Notes under the pieces: model-generated
What the model saw: only the letters and a program-made list of their open reading frames with translations
The model's database searches: none
Told to the model about the DNA's origin: nothing
From: Glutinoglossum americanum
Taxonomy: Eukaryota; Ascomycota; Geoglossomycetes; Geoglossales; Geoglossaceae
NCBI GenBank assembly: GCA_020080175.1
Contig: JAGHQL010000082.1
Location: forward strand, 1 to 64,000
Reading direction: 5' to 3'
Length of the DNA: 64,000 bases
Made by a program: the position numbers and the translations under genes
Shown here: positions 9,901 through 21,100 of the stretch, piece by piece
How the letters are laid out: each line of letters opens with the position of its first letter
How positions within the stretch are numbered: position 1 is the first letter of the stretch

Positions 9901-11045
9901 ATCTCTAGATGTCCAATTGACAAAAGACCATGTCCCGGTAATCTATCATGACTTCCTTGTTAGCGAGACTGGAATCGATGCACCAGTTCATACCCTTACA
10001 CTTGAGCAGGTTAGTTCCATCCTAGGCTTCCTAGACTCTGGACTCCGTGGCTGTTTGGGTTAACCGTATTCTAGTTCTTACACGTGAACGATGGGCAGAC
10101 ATCTAGGTCTTCTCGTACAACATCCCCGGTTCGGCCGGTTGGTGATAGGATTGATGGTATTAGACATGCGGCGGTTCGAAGAACACGTTCATCATCCGTT
10201 GGTGTGGGGTTGAATGACGCAGTCGCCGATATGCATGAACGCATGAAGCACACCAGAGACTTCAAGATTAAAGGGTTCAAAGCGAATAGCCGAGGGCACT
10301 TCATTCAAGCCCCTCTCACAACCCTAGAGGAGATGTTCAAGAAGTTACCCGACTCAACAGGTTTCAATATCGAATTAAGTGCGTTAATATCCTACCTATG
10401 TGGAGCTCCTCCTTATATGCATACATTCGCTAACCATAGAGTAGAATACCCAATGCTCCATGAAAGCGAGGAGCAAGAAATGGATACCTATGCTGTTGAG
10501 CTTAACTCTTTTGTCGATACTGTTTTGACCAAAGTGTACGACTTAGTCAAGAAACGCCATGTCATCTTTTCAAGCTTTAACCCTGACATTTGCCTTCTCC
10601 TCTCCTTTAAGCAACCGTCCATCCCTATCCTTTTCCTCACAGATGCCGATGTCACTCGTGTTGGGGATATACGTGCAAGCAGTCTCCAGGAAGCCATCAG
10701 GTTTGCGTCACGGTGGAATATGTTGGGCGTTGTCTCAGCAGCTGAACCGCTAGTGATCTGCCCCCGGCTTGTGAAGGCGGTTAAGGAGTCTGGTTTGGTT
10801 TGTGTCTCTTATGGAACGATTAATAATGACCCAGAAAAAGTCCAGGTAATTGGGATGGATTCGTTCTAATACCTCCTACAATTGGGCTAACATTCGAGCA
10901 GTTGCAGGTCCAGGAGGGTATCGATGCCGTTATTGTGGATAGCGTACTAGCCATTCGGAAAGGCCTCACCGAAGGTAATCGTCGTACGACGGCTACAAAG
11001 ACGGTGCCGAGTGGAGCACCTGGGAATGGAGCTACGATGACCTAA
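6986..11045 (+). CDS. PHO81: PHO81/NUC-2-type CDK inhibitor: SPX, ankyrin and GDPD-like domains
   Basis: Phosphate-sensing regulator that inhibits the Pho80-Pho85 kinase at low phosphate. Exons: 6986-7002, 7054-7172, 7234-9530, 9580-9595 (16 nt), 9648-9706, 9760-9801, 9856-9859 (4 nt), 9909-10009, 10075-10845, 10902-11045; 1189 residues. Seen: SPX start MKFGR..RNQVPEWSSSYINYKSLKKLI and EFFYFLDRNLEDVDSFFNKK; about six ankyrin repeats (residues about 365-590, e.g. GRMPLHYAAQFG, GETALHITARFGH, GWTPLFVACVDGH); and a C-terminal glycerophosphodiesterase-like domain from about 812 with [40 protein letters not shown], ending in VIVDSVLAIRKGLT. The GDPD catalytic residues H, E, E, D and H appear present. 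Intron 2 begins GC rather than GT. Identity is firm; the 4-nt exon is forced by the frame. Confidence 0.93.
7173..7233 (+). other. PHO81: GC-AG intron in PHO81
   Basis: The donor reads CTG|GCAAGG and the acceptor AATTAG. Joining them gives GAT CTG GCT G|AA TTC TTT, i.e. D-L-A-E-F-F, the expected SPX sequence. No GT in the preceding 20 bases gives the right phase. Confidence 0.75.
9856..9859 (+). other. PHO81: Four-base microexon (TTTG) of PHO81
   Basis: TTTG lies between acceptor GGCTTAG and donor GTAATG. It supplies a Phe codon plus the first base of Asp, giving [10 protein letters not shown]. Joining the flanking exons directly gives V-E-M-S-N-stop. Each of the two short introns has a CTGAC branch-like motif a little upstream of its AG. 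Confidence 0.8.
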
Positions 11046-12145
11046 TGAGTTCATGAGCATATTTATTGTTTCCTCTAGGAGGGGTGGAGGACAGCAAGGG
11101 CAACGTGTGTTACGCCCGTTGTGTGATGCTCTTTGCCAAGCCTCGCTCTCGTCATAGTGGTCGCTCTCGTCATAGTGGTGCTACCTCGACCATTTCGGGC
11201 GATTAAAGAGACTCTAACATGAGTGTTAGGGCGGTAGCTAGATATTCATCCCAGACTAGCTGAAATTCTAGAGATGGACTTCTAGACTCTTCTCGTCATA
11301 TGCATCCGATACCTCAACAAGACAGAGCAATGCTCGCTTCGTAAGGTTCTGACGACAATTGTCCGTCAATGTTGGTCGAGATAAGCTATACAATACGAAA
11401 CGCGCTAGTACTGGCTTTGAAGCCCTTTAGAGTTTTAGGGTGGCATCGGTCTTCCCATATCACAGGCTTTCACATCTGCCATCCACCCCACACGTCGTCC
11501 ATGGAAACAACAATATACGGCTAGATGCTCTATACCGATGCATGCACGGGTTCTCTAGAGATAAACAGGTATCTATACCCTATGATTCTTGGGCTCTCGT
11601 TACTCTAGTAATGGTGATGTGAGAGCCATTTCTTTATGGTGGTGTGGAGCCTGCGCTAGGGATTGTGTAGCTCGTTGTAGCTCGTGACAGAAGTCGAGCG
11701 CCTGTGGTTACCATATTTGGTCAGGGTTGAGGCCCGGGTAAGGGAGTCACGACCGACGTTGGACCTCCCAACGAAAGTATGTCCAATTCGCTAGATCTCG
11801 ACTCTTTGCTGTGGAGGGATATAAGAATCCCGTCCAGTACTTGCGAAACTCTCGTTGCTCCAACCTTACGATATATTCGAGGACCTACTGTTTACAGAGA
11901 GTACCTTCTAACAGTTTTCGAATATCAACTTTTAAGGATTATCCCTCCAAAGACCCTCTTATTGCGAACTGCCTGTTGAAGTCTGTCTTCCCAGAGGTTA
12001 GCGTCTAAAGTTTATCCTCCTTCCTAAGAGCTACTTTGCAAAGACGACGTATCAAAGCCGGCCATTTCGAAGACCGCCCTCCACCCTTCCACATTCTAGG
12101 GACTACCCATCGCCTCGAACAGCGTTTTATTCAAAACCAATAAAA
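11046..12145. other. Gap between PHO81 and the acidic protein
   Basis: Short open frames (for example 11440-11622 and 11779-11979) lack any family resemblance. A 19-base unit, CGCTCTCGTCATAGTGGT plus a neighbouring base, occurs twice in direct order at about 11143-11180. No RNA gene is recognised. Confidence 0.45.
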
Positions 12146-12814
12146 ATGAATGACTTCTGGAACGAGAACCCAGCGGAACAAGCCCAGGAGCTGGGCCTCG
12201 CGAAATGGTGGAAAATCCAGCACGAAGTCAACCTGAAGCACCTTAGCCACGAGCAAAAGATTCGCTCGAAGGCCGAAGACTACCATTGCTCCTATGACGG
12301 CTGGTACCGGGATAATCTATACCTGGAAAGTCCCGAAAGTTCATTCACCGCAAAGAGCGGTGACACATATCGCTGCCGTGGCCGCTGCCTTGTGGAGATC
12401 ATCCCCCGCAAGCGCGAGGACGATCAGCTCTACCCCGGCCAATCGGAAGGGAGAGGCTTGGGGGAAGAAGATAGGGGCTACGACAAAATGTCCCTTAGTA
12501 AGGAGTCGGTGATCGATGGAAACGCCGACAACTCAGTTTCAAGCAAGCTGTCGAGCATGACGTCGATATCTTTGGGCCCTAGCGACACAAGAGATCGTTG
12601 CGGAGGGGCCAAGACAAGCCAGGGGGTCCCGATGGTCACTGAGGAGGCTAGGGAGAAAGACGTCGAGAAAGAAGATGTCACGGAAGAGGACGTCATGGAG
12701 GAAGACGTCGAGGAAGATGAAGGACGCGCATACGATTCTGACACAACCGCCAACAAGTCAGACAGCAGTTTCACAGACCTCAGCTATGACGACAGCGCAT
12801 ACAATGCCTGTTGA
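12146..12814 (+). CDS. Hypothetical acidic protein, single exon
   Basis: Open frame of 222 codons beginning MNDFWNENPAEQ. I do not recognise it. The first 90 residues are globular-looking, with several Trp, Tyr and four Cys (DYHCSYDGWY, YRCRGRCLVEI). The rest is Ser- and Asp/Glu-rich, with a short Glu-Asp-Val periodicity (residues about 170-190, units like EKDV, KEDV, EEDV, MEEDV) and a Ser/Asp tail. An acidic tail suggests an intrinsically disordered nuclear or chaperone-like protein, but that is only a guess. A run of over 200 codons and a plausible ATG context (AATAAAAATGAAT) support a gene; a lineage-specific protein or a chance frame are both possible. Confidence 0.5.
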   Translation: MNDFWNENPAEQAQELGLAKWWKIQHEVNLKHLSHEQKIRSKAEDYHCSYDGWYRDNLYLESPESSFTAKSGDTYRCRGRCLVEIIPRKREDDQLYPGQSEGRGLGEEDRGYDKMSLSKESVIDGNADNSVSSKLSSMTSISLGPSDTRDRCGGAKTSQGVPMVTEEAREKDVEKEDVTEEDVMEEDVEEDEGRAYDSDTTANKSDSSFTDLSYDDSAYNAC

Positions 12815-13815
12815 AACCACGCCCGTCCCTACACCAAGAACAACCCGCCCGCGCCACCCATGCTACCTAACCCCTCACAGTACATAGAAACATCTCCCTT
12901 AGGGACCTGCTATACCCAACATACCATCGGCCCATACATGAAACCTCAATGGTATCTTGGGCCAGATCACCAGTGACGGGTTGGATTGTAACAACAGCTA
13001 CTGGCCTGCAAAACTCCAGCTTACAAAAACCGCCCGAGATATAAAAGAGAGCATCGTGACGAAGGAATGAGGACTAGAGAAAATGGGTAGTGGCTCTCCC
13101 TTTTTTTTTTCCCCTTCTTTGAAGGGGTGGTTTTTTTTGGGGGGGGGCCACGGTGACTGAATTGGAGTTGGGATCCACCGCCGTTTTTGTCCTCTAGTCG
13201 TGTACATACATACACCCACGCATGCTCTTGGAGTTTTGGGGGAAAACGGAATGGATACCTCAAAGGGTTGGTTGTAGTATTAGTGACGATGAGAATTGAG
13301 AAACTTCAATGAAACACCCGTAAAAGTTTTTTTTTTTTCTCTTCGTAAGATCTCCCCATTCCGTGGTGAGCGGGTAAGAGTGAAAGAAGTGCCCATGAAT
13401 GGAGGAGAGGAAAAAAAAAACTGGGTGGATGTTAGTCGATAAGGTTGTAGATTAGAGAAATCGCAAGATTTTCATCTCACAACGATGCTACCGAAGAAAC
13501 ACTTCGTCTGTTGCACACGATAATAACGGCCGGAGCCGGAGCCGAGCGCCCCAATATCTTTATTTTATTTCCCGCCCTACATAAAATAAATTCTCTCCAA
13601 ATCCCCCTTTATCGATCCGAACGACGCCGACCGGCCACCTAACAATATCTCCATCTCGAACCGCCATGACTCTCATTACCATTAACGGGCACGCTAGGCA
13701 TGCTGGGTGAGAAGGGGGGGAAAAAAAAAGCGGTAGCCAGCGATGCAGAGAAGAGAACGAAAGGGAGAATATGTATGTACACGAAGTTCATAGGTGAAAT
13801 TAGTAAGGTTGTAGT
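12815..13815. other. Gap with homopolymer tracts, 3' of LCB3
   Basis: It contains T-runs and G-runs (13107-13149), further T- and A-runs (13326-13340, 13409-13420) and G/A-runs at 13711-13730. Probably the 3' regions of the two converging genes. No coding or RNA feature is recognised. Confidence 0.5.
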
Positions 13816-16067
13816 TTATGCGAGCTGTCTCCCCATGCCTAGACCGAGGATCTCGAATAGAATTGGGTTTACTTCTACAGCCAACCACCCGATTCCTATG
13901 AGGGTTCTCGTTAGCCGAATGCTTCTCTTTGGGGGTTGAAACAGCACACTAGTCGGGGGAGGTGCAGTACCAGAGTAAACAATCAGCTTAGTTACAACCT
14001 CCACGTCATACCTCACTCTCGGCTTCTCTAACCTCAAGAACATCTCCCTCTCCTCTCGCTCCTCTTCGCTACGGTCGTTGACACCATCTATCATGCTGAC
14101 CATGTCGAAATCTTGTGTGGTAGGTGGTATTGAAACGACACCAGTCTCCGTCTTCCGCTCATTGGGATCTGCTTTCGACACCGGAAGGGCGAAGAGGGTG
14201 TCAGATGATGGGGCCTGGCTCATTGTTGACAAGGCGAAGGAATCGGGTTGCCCAGAGGATGTTGGTGGAGGGAGGTGTCCGCCTTTACCATCTTGTTGGT
14301 CGTGGTCTGCATCCCTTGTCGGAGTCAGCGCCCCCATGGACGAGATGCTTTCTCTCCTTCTCTGTTCTCTATACGCCAGGGTCTCATATGCGTCGGCCGC
14401 TGACTGCGGTCCAATAGATACAGCTCGCCTTCGTGGGTGTCGGATTGACGTTATAAGGGACGGAAGTTCAGAAACCGACGGAATGACATTGTCGTCTTTA
14501 AGGTGTGCAGGGACCTTCTTATATTCCCTGCGTTAAGTATATTAGCATCTAGATGAACGAATTCTTACCGATTTTATACCAGACATCCTTTGCCTAAAGG
14601 GGGTTGTCCGGCGCTAGGTTGAATCGGGAACCCCATAATAGGGGTAACGGATTCGGTATACAGGGATGACTTACGAAGCTTGGACGAAAAACCTCCGAGG
14701 CAAATCCAAACCGAGATTCTCTAAGACCCGGAAAATAGGGGGTAATGATTGTAGGAGAGTAGGCTTCATCACCTCTCTCCATGCGAAGATCGTTATGACA
14801 CCGAGTGCTATGCGTAGAACACTATTTGCCCATCCAATATCTGCAAGCCGAAAAGGTACCGTTCCTAGTACGGGGTAATCCCAAGCCCACCCACTAAAGG
14901 CGTAGTGCCAGTGCCCCAGCTCAACCCCGATCATGACTCCGGCGAATGCCACACTATCGTCGAAACAGGGGCAGTCATCAGCCGGTTCGGGATGAATCCG
15001 CACAAGAACAATCACAACTAGCGCAACAATAAGGGGGGCTGCCCAGTCTCCAGAATAGAGATGCCGGTCAATCGCGTCAGCGCAGGCCCATTGCACTAAT
15101 GCTATCAATGCACCTAGCAAACTGCCTATGATGACATCAAAGAAGCCATGCATACCACAGTATAACCGCCCGATAACAATAGAGCTAGCGTACGCGTACG
15201 CAAGAAGCTCTAGAATTAAACGAGTTGTGGGATGGAAGACGGTCTCAGGGGAATGTAGAAGCAGTATAGAGTACACCGCCACGGACACAGCATTCGTGGA
15301 GTGAGTAGAAGGGAATCCGTACTCTAGTGCAGCAGATCCTGACATGGTAACGCGTTGCAGAGGCGGAGAAAGCGGCCGTGGGAGGCATAGGAGGTCTTTA
15401 ATGAAACCGCTGAAAAATACCCCTGAGGCTAAAATATGGACAATTCTGCCATCACACTGCGTCAGCCTATCTTGGTTCAGATATGTTCCAAGGGAAACCA
15501 CGCACCCTCTACCCAATGCTGAATACCCACACCAAAATAGAATTGGCAGAAAGACCATGAAGAATGTGTGCGTTCCCAAGTTCGCCGTGAGGGCGAAATA
15601 GGAGTCAAGAGTGGGTGAGCGCAGTGTATCCTGTAACCACGCCAGATATGGTGTCTCCCATCGCACGAGCGGAATCAGCGCCTGACGGGGCACATATCGC
15701 CATCTCGGTAGTTTGGATTTGTCTAACCGTAGCCAAAAGGTTGTTAGGCTTGAGTTAGCCTTTGATATCCCTCGCTTTTGCGTCTTGTAGACCCTATGGT
15801 GGATAGATCTGCACGACGAAAAGGATGGAGAGGTTTGTGTGGTTTGGGGGACTACATACAGTGATCCAAGCCACGCAATCCGGCGTCCGGGCGGTTCACA
15901 GGAGGGGCCGCTGGTGCTATCGTATTGTTCTGGGCTTGCAAAGTCGCGGCATAGCCGGATCCATCTTTCGCAGAATGCATTGAGACATGCGAAGGAGCGA
16001 ACTGTTCGGAAGGTAGGATATCGGTGTAGATTGATTGCCCTGTAAAGAACACTCTATCCTCACTCAA
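13816..16067 (-). CDS. LCB3: Dihydrosphingosine-1-phosphate phosphatase, LCB3/YSR3 type
   Basis: ER-membrane lipid phosphatase of the PAP2 superfamily that removes phosphate from long-chain base phosphates. Exons: 16067-15860, 15722-15506, 15445-14675, 14527-13971, 13895-13816; 610 residues. Seen: DAGLRGLDHYKSKLPRWRY joined across intron 1; RWETPYLAWLQ; and the three phosphatase motifs K-D-L-L-C-L-P-R-P, YGFPSTHS, and G-R-L-Y-C-G-M-H-G-F-F-D with the catalytic His and Asp. Many membrane helices follow. A Ser/Glu-rich cytosolic tail leads to RYDVEVVTKLIVYSGIGW and a last hydrophobic stretch ending NPILFEILGLGMG. The third intron (14674-14528, 147 nt) is unusually long and holds a consensus-like donor in its middle. 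The start at 16067 is the first ATG of the open exon. Divergent from RHO4, 409 bases apart. Confidence 0.92.
14569..14587 (-). other. LCB3: Possible cryptic 19-nt exon in LCB3 intron 3
   Basis: Inside the long intron 14674-14528 the string ATCG|GTAAGA makes a near-perfect donor, 19 bases after AAAG. Inclusion would keep the frame for six codons but then lead to a TAA two codons into the next exon, so it would truncate the protein before the cytosolic tail. Seen as splice-like signals only. Confidence 0.3.
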
Positions 16068-16476
16068 TTTCAGTCCCTCAGTCTCTCTTTCTCCTCCAGA
16101 ACGAGGAAGTGGCCATCGCCAAATTACCCTAAATTACCCCAAATTATCGCGTTACCCTTGTGTCGCACATCCTAATCGAGTTAAGCCGCTTTAACGGCCT
16201 CGGTAACCGTTATTCGTTGTCGCGTTGCCCCGGACAACCCGCTGGTGCCAATTGTTTTGGCCGCTTATGAACCGGCCCATAATGTGCAAGTAGTATTTCT
16301 ATGCTCGTTGACGCTCCAAGCTCTATTTCCATCCTACGCATATTTTTCCACCTGGAAGGACATCTGCACAATTCCATATCCTCTCCTCGCACACCAATCC
16401 AGGAGGCTATTGTTCCTTCCACAGAATACATACAAAATTCATTTCTGCACCCTGCTGTTGAGCTCGTTCTTCCATC

Positions 16477-17407
16477 ATGTCTATCTCGACTCACCAGCAC
16501 TTTCGGCAGAGCTCGTACATGAGTGAGAAGGCTCCTTCGGTCTTCGACGTGCCAAAACGTAAACCTTCTCGCCAGCAGAGCGCACGAACGAGCAACGGTA
16601 CAGTGAGTACCACCATGAGCACCTCAACGGGGAGAGAGTCCGCATCCACAACTCTCACACAACCGCCGTCGTATTCAAAGAAGCTTGTTGTGGTCGGCGA
16701 TGGCGGCTGTGGGAAGACCTGCTTGTTGATCAGCTATAGCCAGGGCTATTTCCCGGAGGTAAGAGGAACAGCATCTCTACTTACATTTAAATGATCGAAA
16801 GCTCATTCAGCAGAAATACGTTCCGACTGTATTCGAGAACTATATCACTCACACACTCCACCCAACAACGGGCAAGACCGTCGAACTCGCTCTCTGGGAT
16901 ACGGCCGGACAGGAGGAATATGACCGTCTCCGACCGCTTTCCTACCCAGAAACCGATCTCCTCTTCGTCTGTTTTGCCATTGACTGCCCAAATTCCCTTG
17001 AAAACGTCATGGACAAGGTATGCCATAGCACAACCCTCCTTAGTACTAAAGGTTACAAGCCCCTAACAAAATCTCCTCCGTAGTGGTACCCCGAAGTCCT
17101 CCACTTCTGTCCACTAACTCCTCTGATTCTCGTCGGTCTCAAATCCGACCTCCGAACAAAACGCACCTGCATCGACCTTCTCAAGACCCAAGGTCTCACC
17201 CCCGTGACGCCCGAGCAAGGCGCAGCAGTAGCTCAGCGTATGGGTGCCCAATACATGGAATGCAGCAGCAAAGAAATGACCGGCGTGGAAGAAGTCTTCG
17301 AACTCGCCGTTACAATGGCGGTGGGCGACGAGTCAAAGGGAACTTCATCAAGCAGCCGCAACGGAGGCATGAAGAAGAGAAAACGGACCACCTGTAAGAT
17401 CTTGTGA
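16477..17407 (+). CDS. RHO4: Rho4-type small GTPase
   Basis: Rho-family GTPase, 269 residues; in filamentous fungi Rho4 acts in septum formation at the cortical actomyosin ring. Exons are 16477-16758, 16814-17017 and 17084-17407. Seen: an N-terminal Ser-rich extension with [13 protein letters not shown] typical of Rho4; G1 GDGGCGKT (residues 74-81); effector region [11 protein letters not shown]3 [12 protein letters not shown]; a G4 variant LKSD (Rho4 has L in place of the usual T/N); G5 CSSKE; polybasic MKKRKR and C-terminal CKIL, a CaaL box predicting geranylgeranylation. A second ATG at 16519 ([11 protein letters not shown]) is an equally possible start. It faces the RhoGEF gene BUD3 (stop to stop 693 bases). 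Confident. Confidence 0.93.
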
Positions 17408-18100
17408 ACTTTTTTTCTCATCGCGACACCACACGAAAGGATCGGAATAGGGAACGACATGGGAACACGACCATACATACATACACGAAGGCTACGATCA
17501 CCGGCTAGGAAATTTTTATTATTTCCGTGCTGGGGAAAAGCGGATAGAAACAAACGCATCTTGTGGTGGCTTCATTTATCTGTACGACAGATCGAGCCTT
17601 GAGAAAGATGCGAAATGGGGCGTTCTCGGAGCATAGCATTTGTTTGACTAATGGAAAACCTTTCCTCTTTCTTTCCTTTGCGCCCTCGTGGCAGTTACGA
17701 CCTTTTCCAGGATTACTGTCTCCTGTTTCTTTCCTATTTCCGTTCGAGCTCTGTGCATCATTAAGGCACTCGTAATGAGAAAGCAAATTACGTTGATTGG
17801 CTGCAGGATGGAAGGGAGTAGTTCTCCGCTATTGAGTGGTTCTCCGCCTTGGATCAATCTAGAAAGCCACCATGTCATTTCGCATTATCCACTTATGCCC
17901 TAATTTTTACAGGGCCTATAGGCCAAGCTGGGCTGCTTCAGCTTCTAGCTTGTGCCAGGGCCCAGTCCGCTGTCGTTTGCAGCCGCAGCAGCAGTCTCCG
18001 TGTGATCAAACACCAAATTCCCGCTGAACGCCCCATAGAACCCATGAAGACCGTTACCCTACCATAGAGGGGGAAAGACCCTAAAGAAATTATCGAGCCG
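17408..18100. other. Convergent 3' gap between RHO4 and BUD3
   Basis: Short frames only, none supported. Probably the two 3' untranslated regions plus spacer. Confidence 0.5.
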
Positions 18101-21100
18101 TTAATCCCCTTTCAGTTGAGCCCTCAACCCCACGTTCTCCCTCTTCAGCCTCGCGTTTTCTTTCTTGTAGGTAGACAATTCGCCCTGTACCTCTCTCAAT
18201 TTCTCGGCCAACTCTTTCTCGCCGCTGCCTATCTTCAATGCTGACATCATCTTTCCAAGCTCGTCATTAAAGCGATCATACAAGATTTCATTCTCAGCGT
18301 TTGCTTCGCGATACAACTCATCAAGCTTCTTAGCCTTTCTCTCACTGACGGTCAAGGAGGATTCAAGATCGTTCTTAATGGCCGTATTGCGCGCTGTAAG
18401 ATCGGCGACGAATACAGGGATCTTAGACTCAAGCTGGTTGACTCGGTCGAGTAGTCGGCGGATGTCAGCCGTTTGTAGTCGATTTTGAGGGTGGCTAAGC
18501 GCTACGCTTGACATATCCTCGCCAATCTTTGATATCTCAGCTTGTAAAGCATCCTCCACACAGGTAATGGCCTTCTGTTCATTCTGAAGACGCTCACGTA
18601 GCTGCGGTCATGTTAGCGCGGATTCTGTCAAGACCCATGCTGTGACGCAGGGGGTTACCTTTTGCGGGCTTTGCATCCGAAGTTTTTGGGGAGATGACGG
18701 TACATTTCGGTGAGACTGTTCGATTTCGTTTCCAGATAGCTTGTCTCTGGGTGTGGCTTTCAACGCCGGAATGCTAGACAGTGGTCCAGAGGCACCTCTC
18801 GGCTGCCTCAGCTCGGTGATGGCAATTCCATCTGGCTTCGTATTGCTCGTCCTCTCTGTCGAAGCGCTACGACCTGAGTTAGACACATTTTCTTTCCGAC
18901 CTGGCAAGTCAGCACCATAGAACGTGGTGGTTGGGCCTTTGACGGGTGAAAGCGTCCTTGGTGATGCCGATATTTCGAAAGTGTTGGGTTTCCGCGGCGT
19001 CAGGGGAGCAATCGTGTCAGCACCAAAGCCATTGAGTATCTTGAGATCCGAAAGGGAGCTCCTCCTCTTCTTGGTCGGGGCTTTAGCTGCTGTAGTCGCT
19101 GCCAGGGGCGATGCTGTGATAGTATCTAGGGCGTTAAGTAAGTGAGAACTCCCAGGCCTGTCAGGATCTTCATGTGAGAAAGTCCCAAATATAGTGGGTC
19201 GGTCTCGAGAAGCGGGTCTCTTAGCCGGAGATAATTGGTGGTCAAGGTCTATAGATTTAGAGCGTACCAACGATACATTCGACGAGTTGGCGGAGTATAA
19301 TTCTCCAGGAACGGCGCTTCGAGCGGACTTGCTTAAGGTCCGCCAAACTGAGCCAACTTTGGACTCTGAGTCGATTTTACTATTCTCTCTACTGAGCGTG
19401 TTGAAGCCAAATCTCTTGCGAAAGGAAGAAGCGTTGGAGCTTATGGATCCAGTATTGGTGGATCCGATACGTTTCATGGAATTTACAGAGTCGCCAAGTG
19501 GTGTTCTATCCCCGCCCCTACTCCCAGGGGGCGACTCTAACGTGTGTGTTAGTCATTTTGAACGCGTAACGTATACGGAGACAATACCATTAAATAAGCG
19601 ATCGTAGTCTTCAACTAAACGGTCCAGTAATGATATATATCGATGGGGTGGCCCCTCAATGACTAGCAGCTCTGTGAATGCTGCAGTCAATGCTCCTTTA
19701 TCCCCATCATTTCCGGCACCATCTAGTAAGCTAAACGGAGAATTAGCTGCGATCAAGGCCTATGCGATCCGGTGCTTACTATGCTAAGAGTTTGATGATA
19801 GCCTTGAATGCCCTTCGATTCTGCGGGGCCATGTCCCCAAGGGCCATCCTGAAGCAATCTTCGAAATCACCAGGTAACAATACATCTATTCAAGAATTCA
19901 GCAAGTATTGACCGATATGTCCGTTCTCAGCTCACCGGACTTATCTTGGATAGCCTTTAGTGTTTGGACGGATACAACCGGCCCCATTTGGTCTTTCCAA
20001 GTCAATTTTAGGAACTTCTCAAATGCCACAAAAAGCACATCTACAGCAACTTCTAAGGTTGCTTGGCCCCCTGACGGATCCTCCACTGCGTGGTATTAGC
20101 GTTTTTAGTTCCGAAATTCATAGGGGTCCGTTTACTTACTTAAAGTATTGTACAGTTCATTTACACAAAGCTCATCGGCAGCGACCCGGCCCCTAAGTAC
20201 TTTATCCACAACATTGCCCTTGCGTAAATGCAGTGCAAGGGTATATGCTCTAAAAGTCTCCTCGAGTCGTCTAAATGGATCAGTTGTGTAACCAGCACCA
20301 TCATCTCCAACGACGGTGATATTCTGAGTCGCCTCTCCCGGCGCGTGCTTCTTGATACCGCTTGTGCTAGAGGGCGGTTTTGCGAGAGGTGGCAGCATGG
20401 ACGGAATATCGCCCATCGTATTGTGACGTGGCTTTGGGGGACACGGAGGGCCACTTACAGAACCTCCACCTCCAAGGAATGTTGAAAGTAGCTTTACGGG
20501 CGACGGTGGTCTAAAGTTGCGGAAGCGGGGTTGTGCGCCATCAACCTGACTCGTTACAAATGTTAATGAACGTAGGATCTTACGGTTCATCGACAAGATG
20601 GAAGCTGTCAAAGTCGGATTTTGAGGCTGGTTCTGGAGACGAAGTAGGTTGCTTACTGTCGCCGGAATCAGTAGTGATTCACTATTGCGCAGGCTTTACT
20701 ACTTACTTTTCTTGAAGAGAACTGTGCTTAGGTCTGCATAGCTAACGTTGTCGACGGAGGCGTAGTCATTCAATCCATCCACCTCCAAGCAGCACATCCC
20801 GATTCCCCCAAAGTCAATCGATATGCTGATCTCCACGCCGCGCGCCCCCACTTTTATACCCTTTGACCCTTTGTCCTCATTAACAACCATTCTTATCATA
20901 GCCAGTCCGTTTCGATCCTGAACATCATCATCTTCCCCCTCCTGGAAGATGGCCGACCACACGCCTATATTATCGCTACGACTTACAACATTCCTTAGTG
21001 CCCACTTATCACACTCCCTTTGCTGTTCTGTATACCTCCCTTCTATTCTTGCTTTGGCTATCTCCTCGCTCCAGCGACTTGCTTTGCCCTCATAAGCGCC

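Noticed and set aside
7240-11045. Reading PHO81 as several separate genes (762-, 71- and 261-codon frames)
   Set aside because: Splice sites and the GDPD motif order join all pieces into one protein of normal family length.
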